A stretch of 64,000 nucleotides of DNA from Clusia tigrina (lineage: Eukaryota > Arthropoda > Insecta > Diptera > Clusiidae): positions 103,152,542 through 103,216,541 of the forward strand of contig OV050032.1 of the NCBI GenBank assembly GCA_920105625.2, in the 5' to 3' direction. The notes beneath the pieces are model-generated. The model saw only the letters and a program-made list of their open reading frames with translations. It was not told where the DNA came from and did not search any database. A program made the position numbers and the translations under genes. Shown one piece after another: positions 25,481-35,700 of this stretch (positions within the stretch are counted from its first letter, which is position 1; the number at the start of each line of letters is the position of its first letter).

Positions 25481-27440
25481 CATTTGTGTGTTGCAATCTT
25501 TGATAGGTGTAGGACGTACCATATAGAATTTAGGGCCATTTGAAGTTTTATCAGTGTTTGATTTGGGACTCTAGGGTAACATAGCTTTGAGCGATGGCTT
25601 AAATTGACAAGAGTCTCGGTTACTTCATTGTTACAAAATTTCAAGGTTTTATGATGCTCCAGTAAAAAGTTACAAGCACTTGTATGTTGCAAACTTTGAT
25701 AGGTGTAGGACGTACCGTAAAGAAGTTAGGGCCATTTGAAGTTTTATCAGTGTTTGATTTGGGACTCTAGGGTAGCATAGCTTTGAGCGATGGCTTAAAT
25801 TGACAAGAGGCTCGAGTACTTTATTGTTTCAAAATTTCAAGGTTTTATGACGCTCCAGTAAAAAGTTACAAGCATTTGTGTGTTGCAAACTTTGATAGGT
25901 GTAGGACGTACCATATAGAAGTTAGGGCCATTTGAAGTTTTATCAGTGTTTGATTTGGGACTCTAGGGTAGCATAGCTTTGAGCGATGGCTTAAATTGAC
26001 AAGAGGCTCGAGTACTTTATTGTTTCAAAATTTCAAGGTTTTATGACGCTCCAGTAAAAAGTTACAAGCATTTGTGTGTTGCAAACTTTGATAGGTGTAG
26101 GACGTACCATATAGAAGTTAGGGCCATTTGAAGTTTTATCAGTGTTTGATTTGGGACTCTAGGGCAGCATAGCTTTGAGCGATGGCTTAAATTGACAAGA
26201 GTCTCGGGTACTTCATTGTTACAAAATTTCAAGGTTTTATGACGCTCCAGTAAAAAGTTACAAGCATTTGTATGTTGCAAACTTTGATAGGTGTAGGACG
26301 TACCGTAAAGAAGTTAGGGCCATTTGAAGTTTTGTCAGTGTTTGATTTGGGACTCTAGGGTAGCATAGCTTTGAGCGATGGCTTAAATTGACAAGAGGCT
26401 CGAGTACTTTATTGTTTCAAAATTTCAAGGTTTTATGACGCTCCAGTAAAAAGTTACAAGCATTTGTGTGTTGCAAACTTTGATAGGTGTAGGACGTACC
26501 ATATAGAAGTTAGGGCCATTTGAAGTTTTATCAGTGTTTGATTTGGGACTCTAGGGTAGCATAGCTTTGAGCGATGGCTTAAATTGACAAGAGGCTCGAG
26601 TACTTTATTGTTTCAAAATTTCAAGGTTTTATGACGCTCCAGTAAAAAGTTACAAGCATTTGTGTGTTGCAATCTTTGATAGGTGTAGGACGTACCATAT
26701 AGAAGTTAGGGCCATTTGAAGTTTTATCAGTGTTTGATTTGGGACTCTAGGGTAACATAGCTTTGAGCGATGGCTTAAATTGACAAGAGTCTCGGTTACT
26801 TCATTGTTACAAAATTTCAAGGTTTTATGATGCTCCAGTAAAAAGTTACAAGCATTTGTGTGTTGCAAACTTTGATAGGTGTAGGACGTACCATATAGAA
26901 GTTAGGGCCATTTGAAGTTTTATCAGTGTTTGATTTGGGACTCTAGGGTAACATAACTTTGAGCGATGGCTTAAATTGACTAGAGTCTCGGTTACTTCAT
27001 TGTTACAAAATTTCAAGATTTTATGATGCTCCAGTAAAAAGTTACAAGCACTTGTATGTTGCAAACTTTGATAGGTGTAGGACGTACCGTAAAGAAGTTA
27101 GGGCCATTTGAAGTTTTATCAGTGTTTGATTTGGGACTCTAGGGTAGCATAGCTTTGAGCGATGGCTTAAATTGACAAGAGGCTCGAGTACTTTATTGTT
27201 TCAAAATTTCAAGGTTTTATGACGCTCCAGTAAAAAGTTACAAGCATTTGTGTGTTGCAAACTTTGATAGGTGTAGGACGTACCATATAGAAGTTAGGGC
27301 CATTTGAAGTTTTATCAGTGTTTGATTTGGGACTCTAGGGTAGCATAGCTTTGAGCGATGGCTTAAATTGACAAGAGGCTCGAGTACTTTATTGTTTCAA
27401 AATTTCAAGGTTTTATGACGCTCCAGTAAAAAGTTACAAG
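25481..27440. repeat. Satellite stretch leading into copy I
   Basis: Ten monomers: a B with 'gaatttag' (25481), X, Y, a D (26069), an X with 'gttttgtcag' (26265), Y, a B with catttgtg entry (26657), then the monomer at 26853. That last one carries the linked pair 'acataac' (a at 104) and 'gactagag' (t at 129), otherwise seen together only at 44507-47250. X (27049) and Y (27245) follow. The order 26853-27440 resembles 47055-47642, so the copy I / copy III similarity probably starts a little left of 27441. Confidence 0.82.
26069..26264. repeat. Representative monomer, type D
   Basis: Type D takes the place of B in some trimers. It has 'gcaaac' at 13-18 like Y, c at 97 ('ggcagc'), 'gtctcgggta' at 133-142, c at 146 and a at 153 like B, and 'gacgctcc' at 173-180 like Y. 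Clear members start at 785, 2941, 4705, 11956, 14112, 26069, 32354, 36862, 43526, 51759, 62145 and 62733. It is followed by an X monomer beginning 'catttgtatg'. The mix of Y-like and B-like bases suggests an old recombinant or an intermediate form; the direction cannot be settled from this window. Confidence 0.85.
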
Positions 27441-28028
27441 CATTTGTGTGTTGCAATCTTTGATAGGTGTAGGACGTACCATATAGAAGTTAGGGCCATT
27501 TGAAGTTTTATCAGTGTTTGATTTGGGACTCTAGGGTAACATAGCTTTGAGCGATGGCTTCAATTGACAAGAGTCTCGGTTACTTCATTGTTACAAAATT
27601 TCAAGGTTTTATGACGCTCCAGTAAAAAGTTACAAGCACTTGTATGTTGCAAACTTTGATAGGTGTAGGACGTACCGTAAAGAAGTTAGGGCCATTTGAA
27701 GTTTTATCAGTGTTTGATTTGGGACTCTAGGGTAGCATAGCTTTGAGCGATGGCTCAAATTGACAAGAGGCTCGAGTACTTTATTGTTTCAAAATTTCAA
27801 GGTTTTATGACGCTCCAGTAAAAAGTTACAAGCATTTGTGTGTTGCAAACTTTGATAGGTGTAGGACGTACCGTAAAGAAGTTAGGGCCATTTGAAGTTT
27901 TATCAGTGTTTGATTTGGGACTCTAGGGTAGCATAGCTTTGAGCGATGGCTTAAATTGACAAGAGGCTCGAGTACTTTATTGTTTCAAAATTTCAAGGTT
28001 TTATGACGCTCCAGTAAAAAGTTACAAG

Positions 28029-28224
28029 CATTTGTGTGTTGCAATCTTTGATAGGTGTAGGACGTACCATATAGAAGTTAGGGCCATTTGAAGTTTTATC
28101 AGTGTTTGATTTGGGACTCTAGGGTAACATAGCTTTGAGCGATGGCTTAAATTGACAAGAGTCTCGGTTACTTCATTGTTACAAAATTTCAAGGTTTTAT
28201 GATGCTCCAGTAAAAAGTTACAAG
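28029..28224. repeat. Representative monomer, type B
   Basis: Type B carries a tightly linked set: t at 17 ('gcaatc'), a at 99 ('gtaac'), t at 134, g at 139 and t at 140 ('gtctcggtta'), c at 146, a at 153, t at 175 ('gatgctcc'), and c at position 3 of the next monomer. It lacks the CTCGAG palindrome. It recurs every third monomer over long stretches, for example at 28029, 28617, 29205, 29793 and 30381. The minus strand is open here for 72 codons from a TTG in the next monomer, because position 153 changes a TGA to TGT. I regard that as incidental. Confidence 0.9.
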
Positions 28225-28420
28225 CACTTGTATGTTGCAAACTTTGATAGGTGTAGGACGTACCGTAAAGAAGTTAGGGCCATTTGAAGTTTTATCAGTG
28301 TTTGATTTGGGACTCTAGGGTAGCATAGCTTTGAGCGATGGCTTAAATTGACAAGAGGCTCGAGTACTTTATTGTTTCAAAATTTCAAGGTTTTATGACG
28401 CTCCAGTAAAAAGTTACAAG
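28225..28420. repeat. Representative monomer, type X
   Basis: Type X differs from Y mainly at the start and at 41-44. It begins 'cacttgtatg' after a B monomer or 'catttgtatg' after a D monomer, and reads 'gtaaag' in place of 'atatag' at 41-46. The rest matches Y, including 'ggctcgag' at 133-140 and 'gacgctcc' at 173-180. It follows B or D almost everywhere, which makes it the second member of the 588 bp trimer. Because position 3 depends on the preceding monomer type, the inherited unit boundary does not coincide with my arbitrary monomer start. Confidence 0.88.
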
Positions 28421-29596
28421 CATTTGTGTGTTGCAAACTTTGATAGGTGTAGGACGTACCATATAGAAGTTAGGGCCATTTGAAGTTTTATCAGTGTTTG
28501 ATTTGGGACTCTAGGGTAGCATAGCTTTGAGCGATGGCTTAAATTTACAAGAGGCTCGAGTACTTTATTGTTTCAAAATTTCAAGGTTTTATGACGCTCC
28601 AGTAAAAAGTTACAAGCATTTGTGTGTTGCAATCTTTGATAGGTATAGGACGTACCACATAGAAGTTAGGGCCATTTGAAGTTTTATCAGTGTTTGATTT
28701 GGGACTCTAGGGTAACATAGCTTTGAGCGATGGCTTAAATTGACAAGAGTCTCGGTTACTTCATTGTTACAAAATTTCAAGGTTTTATGATGCTCCAGTA
28801 AAAAGTTACAAGCACTTGTATGTTGCAAACTTTGATAGGTGTAGGACGTACCGTAAAGAAGTTAGGGCCATTTGAAGTTTTATCAGTGTTTGATTTGGGA
28901 CTCTAGGGTAGCATAGCTTTGAGCGATGGCTTAAATTGACAAGAGGCTCGAGTACTTTATTGTTTCAAAATTTCAAGGTTTTATGACGCTCCAGTAAAAA
29001 GTTACAAGCATTTGTGTGTTGCAAACTTTGATAGGTGTAGGACGTACCGTAAAGAAGTTAGGGCCATTTGAAGTTTTATCAGTGTTTGATTTGGGACTCT
29101 AGGGTAGCATAGCTTTGAGCGATGGCTTAAATTGACAAGAGGCTCGAGTACTTTATTGTTTCAAAATTTCAAGGTTTTATGACGCTCCAGTAAAAAGTTA
29201 CAAGCATTTGTGTGTTGCAATCTTTGATAGGTGTAGGACGTACCATATAGAAGTTAGGGCCATTTGAAGTTTTATCAGTGTTCGATTTGGGACTCTAGGG
29301 CAGCATAGCTTTGAGCGATGGCTTAAATTGACAAGAGTCTCGGGTACTTCATTGTTACAAAATTTCGAGGTTTTATGATGCTCCAGTAAAAAGTTACAAG
29401 CACTTGTATGTTGCAAACTTTGATAGGTGTAGGACGTACCGTAAAGAAGTTAGGGCCATTTGAAGTTTTATCAGTGTTTGATTTGGGACTCTAGGGTAGC
29501 ATAGCTTTGAGCGATGGCTTAAATTGACAAGAGGCTCGAGTACTTTATTGTTTCAAAATTTCAAGGTTTTATGACGCTCCAGTAAAAAGTTACAAG

Positions 29597-29792
29597 CATT
29601 TGTATGTTGCAAACTTTGATAGGTGTAGGATGTACCGTATAGAAGTTAGGGCCATTTGAAGTTTTATCAGCGTTTGATTTGGGACTCTAGGGTAGCATAG
29701 CTTTGAGCGATGGCTTAAATTGACTAGAGGCTCGAGTACTTTATTGTTAGAAAATTTCAAGGTTTTATGACGCTCCAGTAAACAATTACAAG
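29597..29792. repeat. Unusually diverged monomer within copy I
   Basis: It has several uncommon changes at once: 'ggatgtaccg' near 31-40, 'cagcgtttg' near 72-80, 'gactagagg', 'gttagaaaat' and 'taaacaattac' near its end. The equivalent monomers in copies II (34902) and III (49799) lack these. It is either a patch from an unseen part of the array or a fast-diverging copy. 'gactagagg' occurs here without the 'acataac' change that accompanies 'gactagag' elsewhere. Confidence 0.75.
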
Positions 29793-30184
29793 CATTTGTG
29801 TGTTGCAATCTTTGATAGGTGTAGGACGTACCATATAGAAGTTAGGGCCATTTGAAGTTTTATCAGTGTTTGATTTGGGACTCTAGGGTAACATAGCTTT
29901 GAGCGATGGCTTAAATTGACAAGAGTCTCGGTTACTTCATTGTTACAAAATTTCAAGGTTTTATGATGCTCCAGTAAAAAGTTACAAGCACTTGTATGTT
30001 GCAAACTTTGATAGGTGTAGGACGTACCGTAAAGAAGTTAGGGCCATTTGAAGTTTTATCAGTGTTTGATTTGGGACTCTAGGGTAGCATAGCTTTGAGC
30101 GATGGCTTAAATTGACAAGAGGCTCGAGTACTTTATTGTTTCCAAATTTCAAGGTTTTATGACGCTCCAGTAAAAAGTTACAAG

Positions 30185-30380
30185 CATTTGTGTGTTGCAA
30201 ACTTTGATAGGTGTAGGACGTACCATATAGAAGTTAGGGCCATTTGAAGTTTTATCAGTGTTTGATTTGGGACTCTAGGGTAGCATAGCTTTGAGCGATG
30301 GCTTAAATTGACAAGAGGCTCGAGTACTTTATTGTTTCAAAATTTCAAGGTTTTATGACGCTCCAGTAAAAAGTTACAAG
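30185..30380. repeat. Representative monomer, type Y
   Basis: Type Y is the commonest-looking form and the best stand-in for a consensus. Diagnostic bases: 'catttgtgtg' at 1-10, 'gcaaac' at 13-18, 'catatag' at 40-46, 'gtagc' at 96-100, 'ggctcgag' at 133-140 (a palindromic CTCGAG), 'gtttc' at 150-154, 'gacgctcc' at 173-180, 'ttacaag' at 190-196. G+C is 74 of 196 by hand count of this form. It usually follows an X monomer and precedes a B or D monomer. The t at 153 puts a TGA in the minus-strand frame that is open in B and D monomers. Confidence 0.9.
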
Positions 30381-30968
30381 CATTTGTGTGTTGCAATCTT
30401 TGATAGGTGTAGGACGTACCATATAGAAGTTAGGGCCATTTGAAGTTTTATCAGTGTTTGATTTGGGACTCTAGGGTAACATAGCTTTGAGCGATGGCTT
30501 AAATTGACAAGAGTCTCGGTTACTTCATTGTTACAAAATTTCAAGGTTTTATGATGCTCCAGTAAAAAGTTACAAGCACTTGTATGTTGCAAACTTTGAT
30601 AGGTGTAGGACGTACCGTAAAGAAGTTAGGGCCATTTGAAGTTTTATCAGTGTTTGATTTGGGACTCTAGGGTAGCATAGCTTTGAGCGATGGCTTAAAT
30701 TGACAAGAGGCTCGAGTACTTTATTGTTTCAAAATTTCAAGGTTTTATGACGCTCCAGTAAAAAGTTACAAGCATTTGTGTGTTGCAAACTGTGATAGGT
30801 GTAGGACGTACCGTAAAGAAGTTAGGGCCATTTGAAGTTTTATCAGTGTTTGATTTGGGACTCTAGGGTAGCATAGCTTTGAGCGATGGCTTAAATTGAC
30901 AAGAGGCTCGAGTACTTTATTGTTTCAAAATTTCAAGGTTTTATGACGCTCCAGTAAAAAGTTACAAG

Positions 30969-31177
30969 CATTTGTGTGTTGCAATCTTTGATAGGTGTAG
31001 GACGTACCATATAGAAGTTAGGGCCATTTGAAGTTTTATCAGTGTTTGATGTGGGACTCTAGGGCAGCATAGCATTGAGCGATGGCTTAAATTGACAAGA
31101 GTCTCGGGTACTTCATTGTTACAAAATTTCAAGGTTTTATGACGCTCCAGTAAAAAGTTCCAGTAAAATGTTACAAG
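30969..31177. repeat. D-like junction monomer, 209 bp
   Basis: The monomer starts like the B that should follow ('gcaatc'), then turns D-like ('ggcagc', 'gtctcgggta', 'gacgctcc') with private changes 'gatgtggg' and 'agcattgag'. It ends with 13 extra bases: 'ccagtaaaaagtt' (31147-31159) is followed at once by 'ccagtaaaatgtt' (31160-31172). To the right the sequence is the left-end family. This is the only length change above 1 bp in the window. Confidence 0.85.
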
Positions 31178-32549
31178 CATTTGAATGTTGCAAACTTTGA
31201 TAGGTGTAGGACGTACCGTATATAAGTTAGGGCCATTTGAAGTTTTATCAGTGTTTGATTTGGGACTCTAGGGTAGCATAGCTTTGAGCGATGGCTTAAA
31301 TTGACAAGAGTCTCGGGTACTTCATTGTTACAAAATTTCAAGGTTTTATGAAGTTCCAGTAAAAAGTTACAAGCATTTGTATGTTGCAAACTTTGATAGG
31401 TGTAGGACGTACCGTATAGAAGTTAGGGGCATTTAAAGTTTTATCAGTGTTTGATTTGGGACTCTAGGGTAGCATAGCTTTGAGCGATAGCTTAAATTGA
31501 CAAGAGGCTCGAGTACTTTATTGTTACAAAATTTCAAGGTTTTATGACGCTCCAGTAAAAAGTTACAAGTATTTGTGTGTTGCAAACTTTGATAGGTGTA
31601 GGACGTACCATATAGAAGTTAGGGCCATTTGAAGTTTTATCAGTGTTTGATTTGGGACTCTAGGGTAGCATAGCTTTGAGCGATGGCTTAAATTGACAAG
31701 AGGCTCGAGTACTTTATTGTTTCAAAATTTCAAGGTTTTATGACGCTCCAGTAAAAAGTTACAAGCATTTGTGTGTTGCAAACTTTGATAGGTGTAGGAC
31801 GTACCATATAGAAGTTAGGGCCATTTGAAGTTTTATCAGTGTTTGATTTGGGACTCTAGGGTAGCATAGCTTTGAGCGATGGCTTAAATTGACAAGAGTC
31901 TCGGGTACTTCATTGTTACAAAATTTCAAGGTTTTATGACGCTCCAGTAAAAAGTTACAAGCATTTGTATGTTGCAAACTTTGATAGGTGTAGGACGTAC
32001 CGTAAAGAAGTTAGGGCCATTTGAAGTTTTATCAGTGTTTGATTTGGGACTCTAGGGTAGCATAGCTTTGAGCGATGGCTTAAATTGACAAGAGGCTCGA
32101 GTACTTTATTGTTTCAAAATTTAAAGGTTTTATGACTCTCCAGTAAAAAGTTACAAGCATTTGTGTGTTGCAAACTTTGATAGGTGTAGGACGTACCATA
32201 TAGAAGTTAGGGCCATTTGAAGTTTTATCAGTGTTTGATTTGGGACTCTAGGGTAGCATAGCTTTGAGCGATGGCTCAAATTGACAAGAGGCTCGAGTGC
32301 TTTATTGTTTCAAAATTTCAAGGTTTTATGACGCTCCAGTAAAAAGTTACAAGCATTTGTGTGTTGCAAACTTTGATAGGTGTAGGACGTACCATATAGA
32401 AGTTAGGGCCATTTGAAGTTTTATCAGTGTTTGATTTGGGACTCTAGGGCAGCATAGCTTTGAGCGATGGCTTAAATTGACAAGAGTCTCGGGTACTTCA
32501 TTGTTACAAAATTTCAAGGTTTTATGACGCTCCAGTAAAAAGTTACAAG
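31178..32549. repeat. Left-end family block relocated inside the array: 7 monomers
   Basis: The first four monomers match 197-980: 'catttgaatg' with 'gtatataag' (31178), 'catttaaag' (31374), 31570 and 31766. The next three match 1569-2156: 'aatttaaagg' with 'gactctcc' (31962), 'ggctcaaatt' (32158) and a D monomer (32354). The middle three monomers, 981-1568 (588 bp), are absent here. The offset is 30981 for the first group and 30393 for the second. An X monomer (32550) separates this block from copy II. Confidence 0.82.
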
Positions 32550-32745
32550 CATTTGTATGTTGCAAACTTTGATAGGTGTAGGACGTACCGTAAAGAAGTT
32601 AGGGCCATTTGAAGTTTTATCAGTGTTTGATTTGGGACTCTAGGGTAGCATAGCTTTGAGCGATGGCTTAAATTGACAAGAGGCTCGAGTACTTTATTGT
32701 TTCAAAATTTCAAGGTTTTATGACGCTCCAGTAAAAAGTTACAAG
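32550..32745. repeat. Single X monomer between relocated block and copy II
   Basis: An ordinary X monomer ('catttgtatg', 'gtaaag', 'gtagc', 'ggctcgag') that follows the D monomer at 32354 in the usual D-X order. It differs from the Y monomers that precede copies I (27245) and III (47447), so the similarity between copies I and II starts just to its right. Confidence 0.8.
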
Positions 32746-35700
32746 CATTTGTGTGTTGCAATCTTTGATAGGTGTAGGACGTACCATATAGAAGTTAGGG
32801 CCATTTGAAGTTTTATCAGTGTTTGATTTGGGACTCTAGGGTAACATAGCTTTGAGCGATGGCTTCAATTGACAAGAGTCTCGGTTACTTCATTGTTACA
32901 AAATTTCAAGGTTTTATGACGCTCCAGTAAAAAGTTACAAGCACTTGTATGTTGCAAACTTTGATAGGTGTAGGACGTACCGTAAAGAAGTTAGGGCCAT
33001 TTGAAGTTTTATCAGTGTTTGATTTGGGACTCTAGGGTAGCATAGCTTTGAGCGATGGCTCAAATTGACAAGAGGCTCGAGTACTTTATTGTTTCAAAAT
33101 TTCAAGGTTTTATGACGCTCCAGTAAAAAGTTACAAGCATTTGTGTGTTGCAAACTTTGATAGGTGTAGGACGTACCGTAAAGAAGTTAGGGCCATTTGA
33201 AGTTTTATCAGTGTTTGATTTGGGACTCTAGGGTAGCATAGCTTTGAGCGATGGCTTAAATTGACAAGAGGCTCGAGTACTTTATTGTTTCAAAATTTCA
33301 AGGTTTTATGACGCTCCAGTAAAAAGTTACAAGCATTTGTGTGTTGCAATCTTTGATAGGTGTAGGACGTACCATATAGAAGTTAGGGCCATTTGAAGTT
33401 TTATCAGTGTTTGATTTGGGACTCTAGGGTAACATAGCTTTGAGCGATGGCTTAAATTGACAAGAGTCTCGGTTACTTCATTGTTACAAAATTTCAAGGT
33501 TTTATGATGCTCCAGTAAAAAGTTACAAGCACTTGTATGTTGCAAACTTTGATAGGTGTAGGACGTACCGTAAAGAAGTTAGGGCCATTTGAAGTTTTAT
33601 CAGTGTTTGATTTGGGACTCTAGGGTAGCATAGCTTTGAGCGATGGCTTAAATTGACAAGAGGCTCGAGTACTTTATTGTTTCAAAATTTCAAGGTTTTA
33701 TGACGCTCCAGTAAAAAGTTACAAGCATTTGTGTGTTGCAAACTTTGATAGGTGTAGGACGTACCATATAGAAGTTAGGGCCATTTGAAGTTTTATCAGT
33801 GTTTGATTTGGGACTCTAGGGTAGCATAGCTTTGAGCGATGGCTTAAATTTACAAGAGGCTCGAGTACTTTATTGTTTCAAAATTTCAAGGTTTTATGAC
33901 GCTCCAGTAAAAAGTTACAAGCATTTGTGTGTTGCAATCTTTGATAGGTATAGGACGTACCACATAGAAGTTAGGGCCATTTGAAGTTTTATCAGTGTTT
34001 GATTTGGGACTCTAGGGTAACATAGCTTTGAGCGATGGCTTAAATTGACAAGAGTCTCGGTTACTTCATTGTTACAAAATTTCAAGGTTTTATGATGCTC
34101 CAGTAAAAAGTTACAAGCACTTGTATGTTGCAAACTTTGATAGGTGTAGGACGTACCGTAAAGAAGTTAGGGCCATTTGAAGTTTTATCAGTGTTTGATT
34201 TGGGACTCTAGGGTAGCATAGCTTTGAGCGATGGCTTAAATTGACAAGAGGCTCGAGTACTTTATTGTTTCAAAATTTCAAGGTTTTATGACGCTCCAGT
34301 AAAAAGTTACAAGCATTTGTGTGTTGCAAACTTTGATAGGTGTAGGACGTACCGTAAAGAAGTTAGGGCCATTTGAAGTTTTATCAGTGTTTGATTTGGG
34401 ACTCTAGGGTAGCATAGCTTTGAGCGATGGCTTAAATTGACAAGAGGCTCGAGTACTTTATTGTTTCAAAATTTCAAGGTTTTATGACGCTCCAGTAAAA
34501 AGTTACAAGCATTTGTGTGTTGCAATCTTTGATAGGTGTAGGACGTACCATATAGAAGTTAGGGCCATTTGAAGTTTTATCAGTGTTTGATTTGGGACTC
34601 TAGGGTAACATAGCTTTGAGCGATGGCTTAAATTGACAAGAGTCTCGGTTACTTCATTGTTACAAAATTTCGAGGTTTTATGATGCTCCAGTAAAAAGTT
34701 ACAAGCACTTGTATGTTGCAAACTTTGATAGGTGTAGGACGTACCGTAAAGAAGTTAGGGCCATTTGAAGTTTTATCAGTGTTTGATTTGGGACTCTAGG
34801 GTAGCATAGCTTTGAGCGATGGCTTAAATTGACAAGAGGCTCGAGTACTTTATTGTTTCAAAATTTCAAGGTTTTATGACGCTCCAGTAAAAAGTTACAA
34901 GCATTTGTGTGTTGCAAACTTTGATAGGTGTAGGACGTACCGTAAAGAAGTTAGGGCCATTTGAAGTTTTATCAGTGTTTGATTTGGGACTCTAGGGTAG
35001 CATAGCTTTGAGCGATGGCTTAAATTGACAAGAGGCTCGAGTACTTTATTGTTTCAAAATTTCAAGGTTTTATGACGCTCCAGTAAAAAGTTACAAGCAT
35101 TTGTGTGTTGCAATCTTTGATAGGTGTAGGACGTACCATATAGAAGTTAGGGCCATTTGAAGTTTTATCAGTGTTTGATTTGGGACTCTAGGGTAACATA
35201 GCTTTGAGCGATGGCTTAAATTGACAAGAGTCTCGGTTACTTCATTGTTACAAAATTTCAAGGTTTTATGATGCTCCAGTAAAAAGTTACAAGCACTTGT
35301 ATGTTGCAAACTTTGATAGGTGTAGGACGTACCGTAAAGAAGTTAGGGCCATTTGAAGTTTTATCAGTGTTTGATTTGGGACTCTAGGGTAGCATAGCTT
35401 TGAGCGATGGCTTAAATTGACAAGAGGCTCGAGTACTTTATTGTTTCCAAATTTCAAGGTTTTATGACGCTCCAGTAAAAAGTTACAAGCATTTGTGTGT
35501 TGCAAACTTTGATAGGTGTAGGACGTACCATATAGAAGTTAGGGCCATTTGAAGTTTTATCAGTGTTTGATTTGGGACTCTAGGGTAGCATAGCTTTGAG
35601 CGATGGCTTAAATTGACAAGAGGCTCGAGTACTTTATTGTTTCAAAATTTCAAGGTTTTATGACGCTCCAGTAAAAAGTTACAAGCATTTGTGTGTTGCA

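Larger units (their letters stand above)
28029..30380. repeat. 588 bp trimeric higher-order repeat (four consecutive units)
   Basis: B monomers start at 28029, 28617, 29205, 29793 and 30381, each 588 bp (3 x 196) apart. Each B is followed by an X monomer (28225, 28813, 29401, 29989) and then by a third monomer that is Y or a 'gtaaag'/'gtatag' variant (28421, 29009, 29597, 30185). The same B-X-Y order recurs at 33334-36273, 48231-51170 and 60381-62144, with D sometimes standing in for B. This is the array's main higher-order period. Outside these zones the order slips by one or two monomers, as expected after unequal exchange. Confidence 0.85.
27441..30968. repeat. Segmental duplication copy I: 18 monomers, six trimers
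   Basis: This 3528 bp stretch recurs at +5305 (32746-36273) and at +20202 (47643-51170). Shared rare markers in order: 'ggcttcaattg' in the first monomer, 'ggctcaaatt' in the second, 'aaatttacaag' (28421), 'ggtatagg' (28617), 'aatttcgagg' (29205), 'gtttccaaat' (29989) and 'ctgtgat' (30773). Two monomers depart from the other copies: 29205 has a D-like patch, and 29597 is replaced by an unusually diverged monomer. Similarity stops at 30969. Confidence 0.87.

Noticed and set aside
30962..31180. The one such frame that begins with a true ATG (minus strand from 31180)
   Set aside because: The ATG arises from the out-of-register 13 bp joint at 31147-31172; the rest is the ordinary monomer frame.
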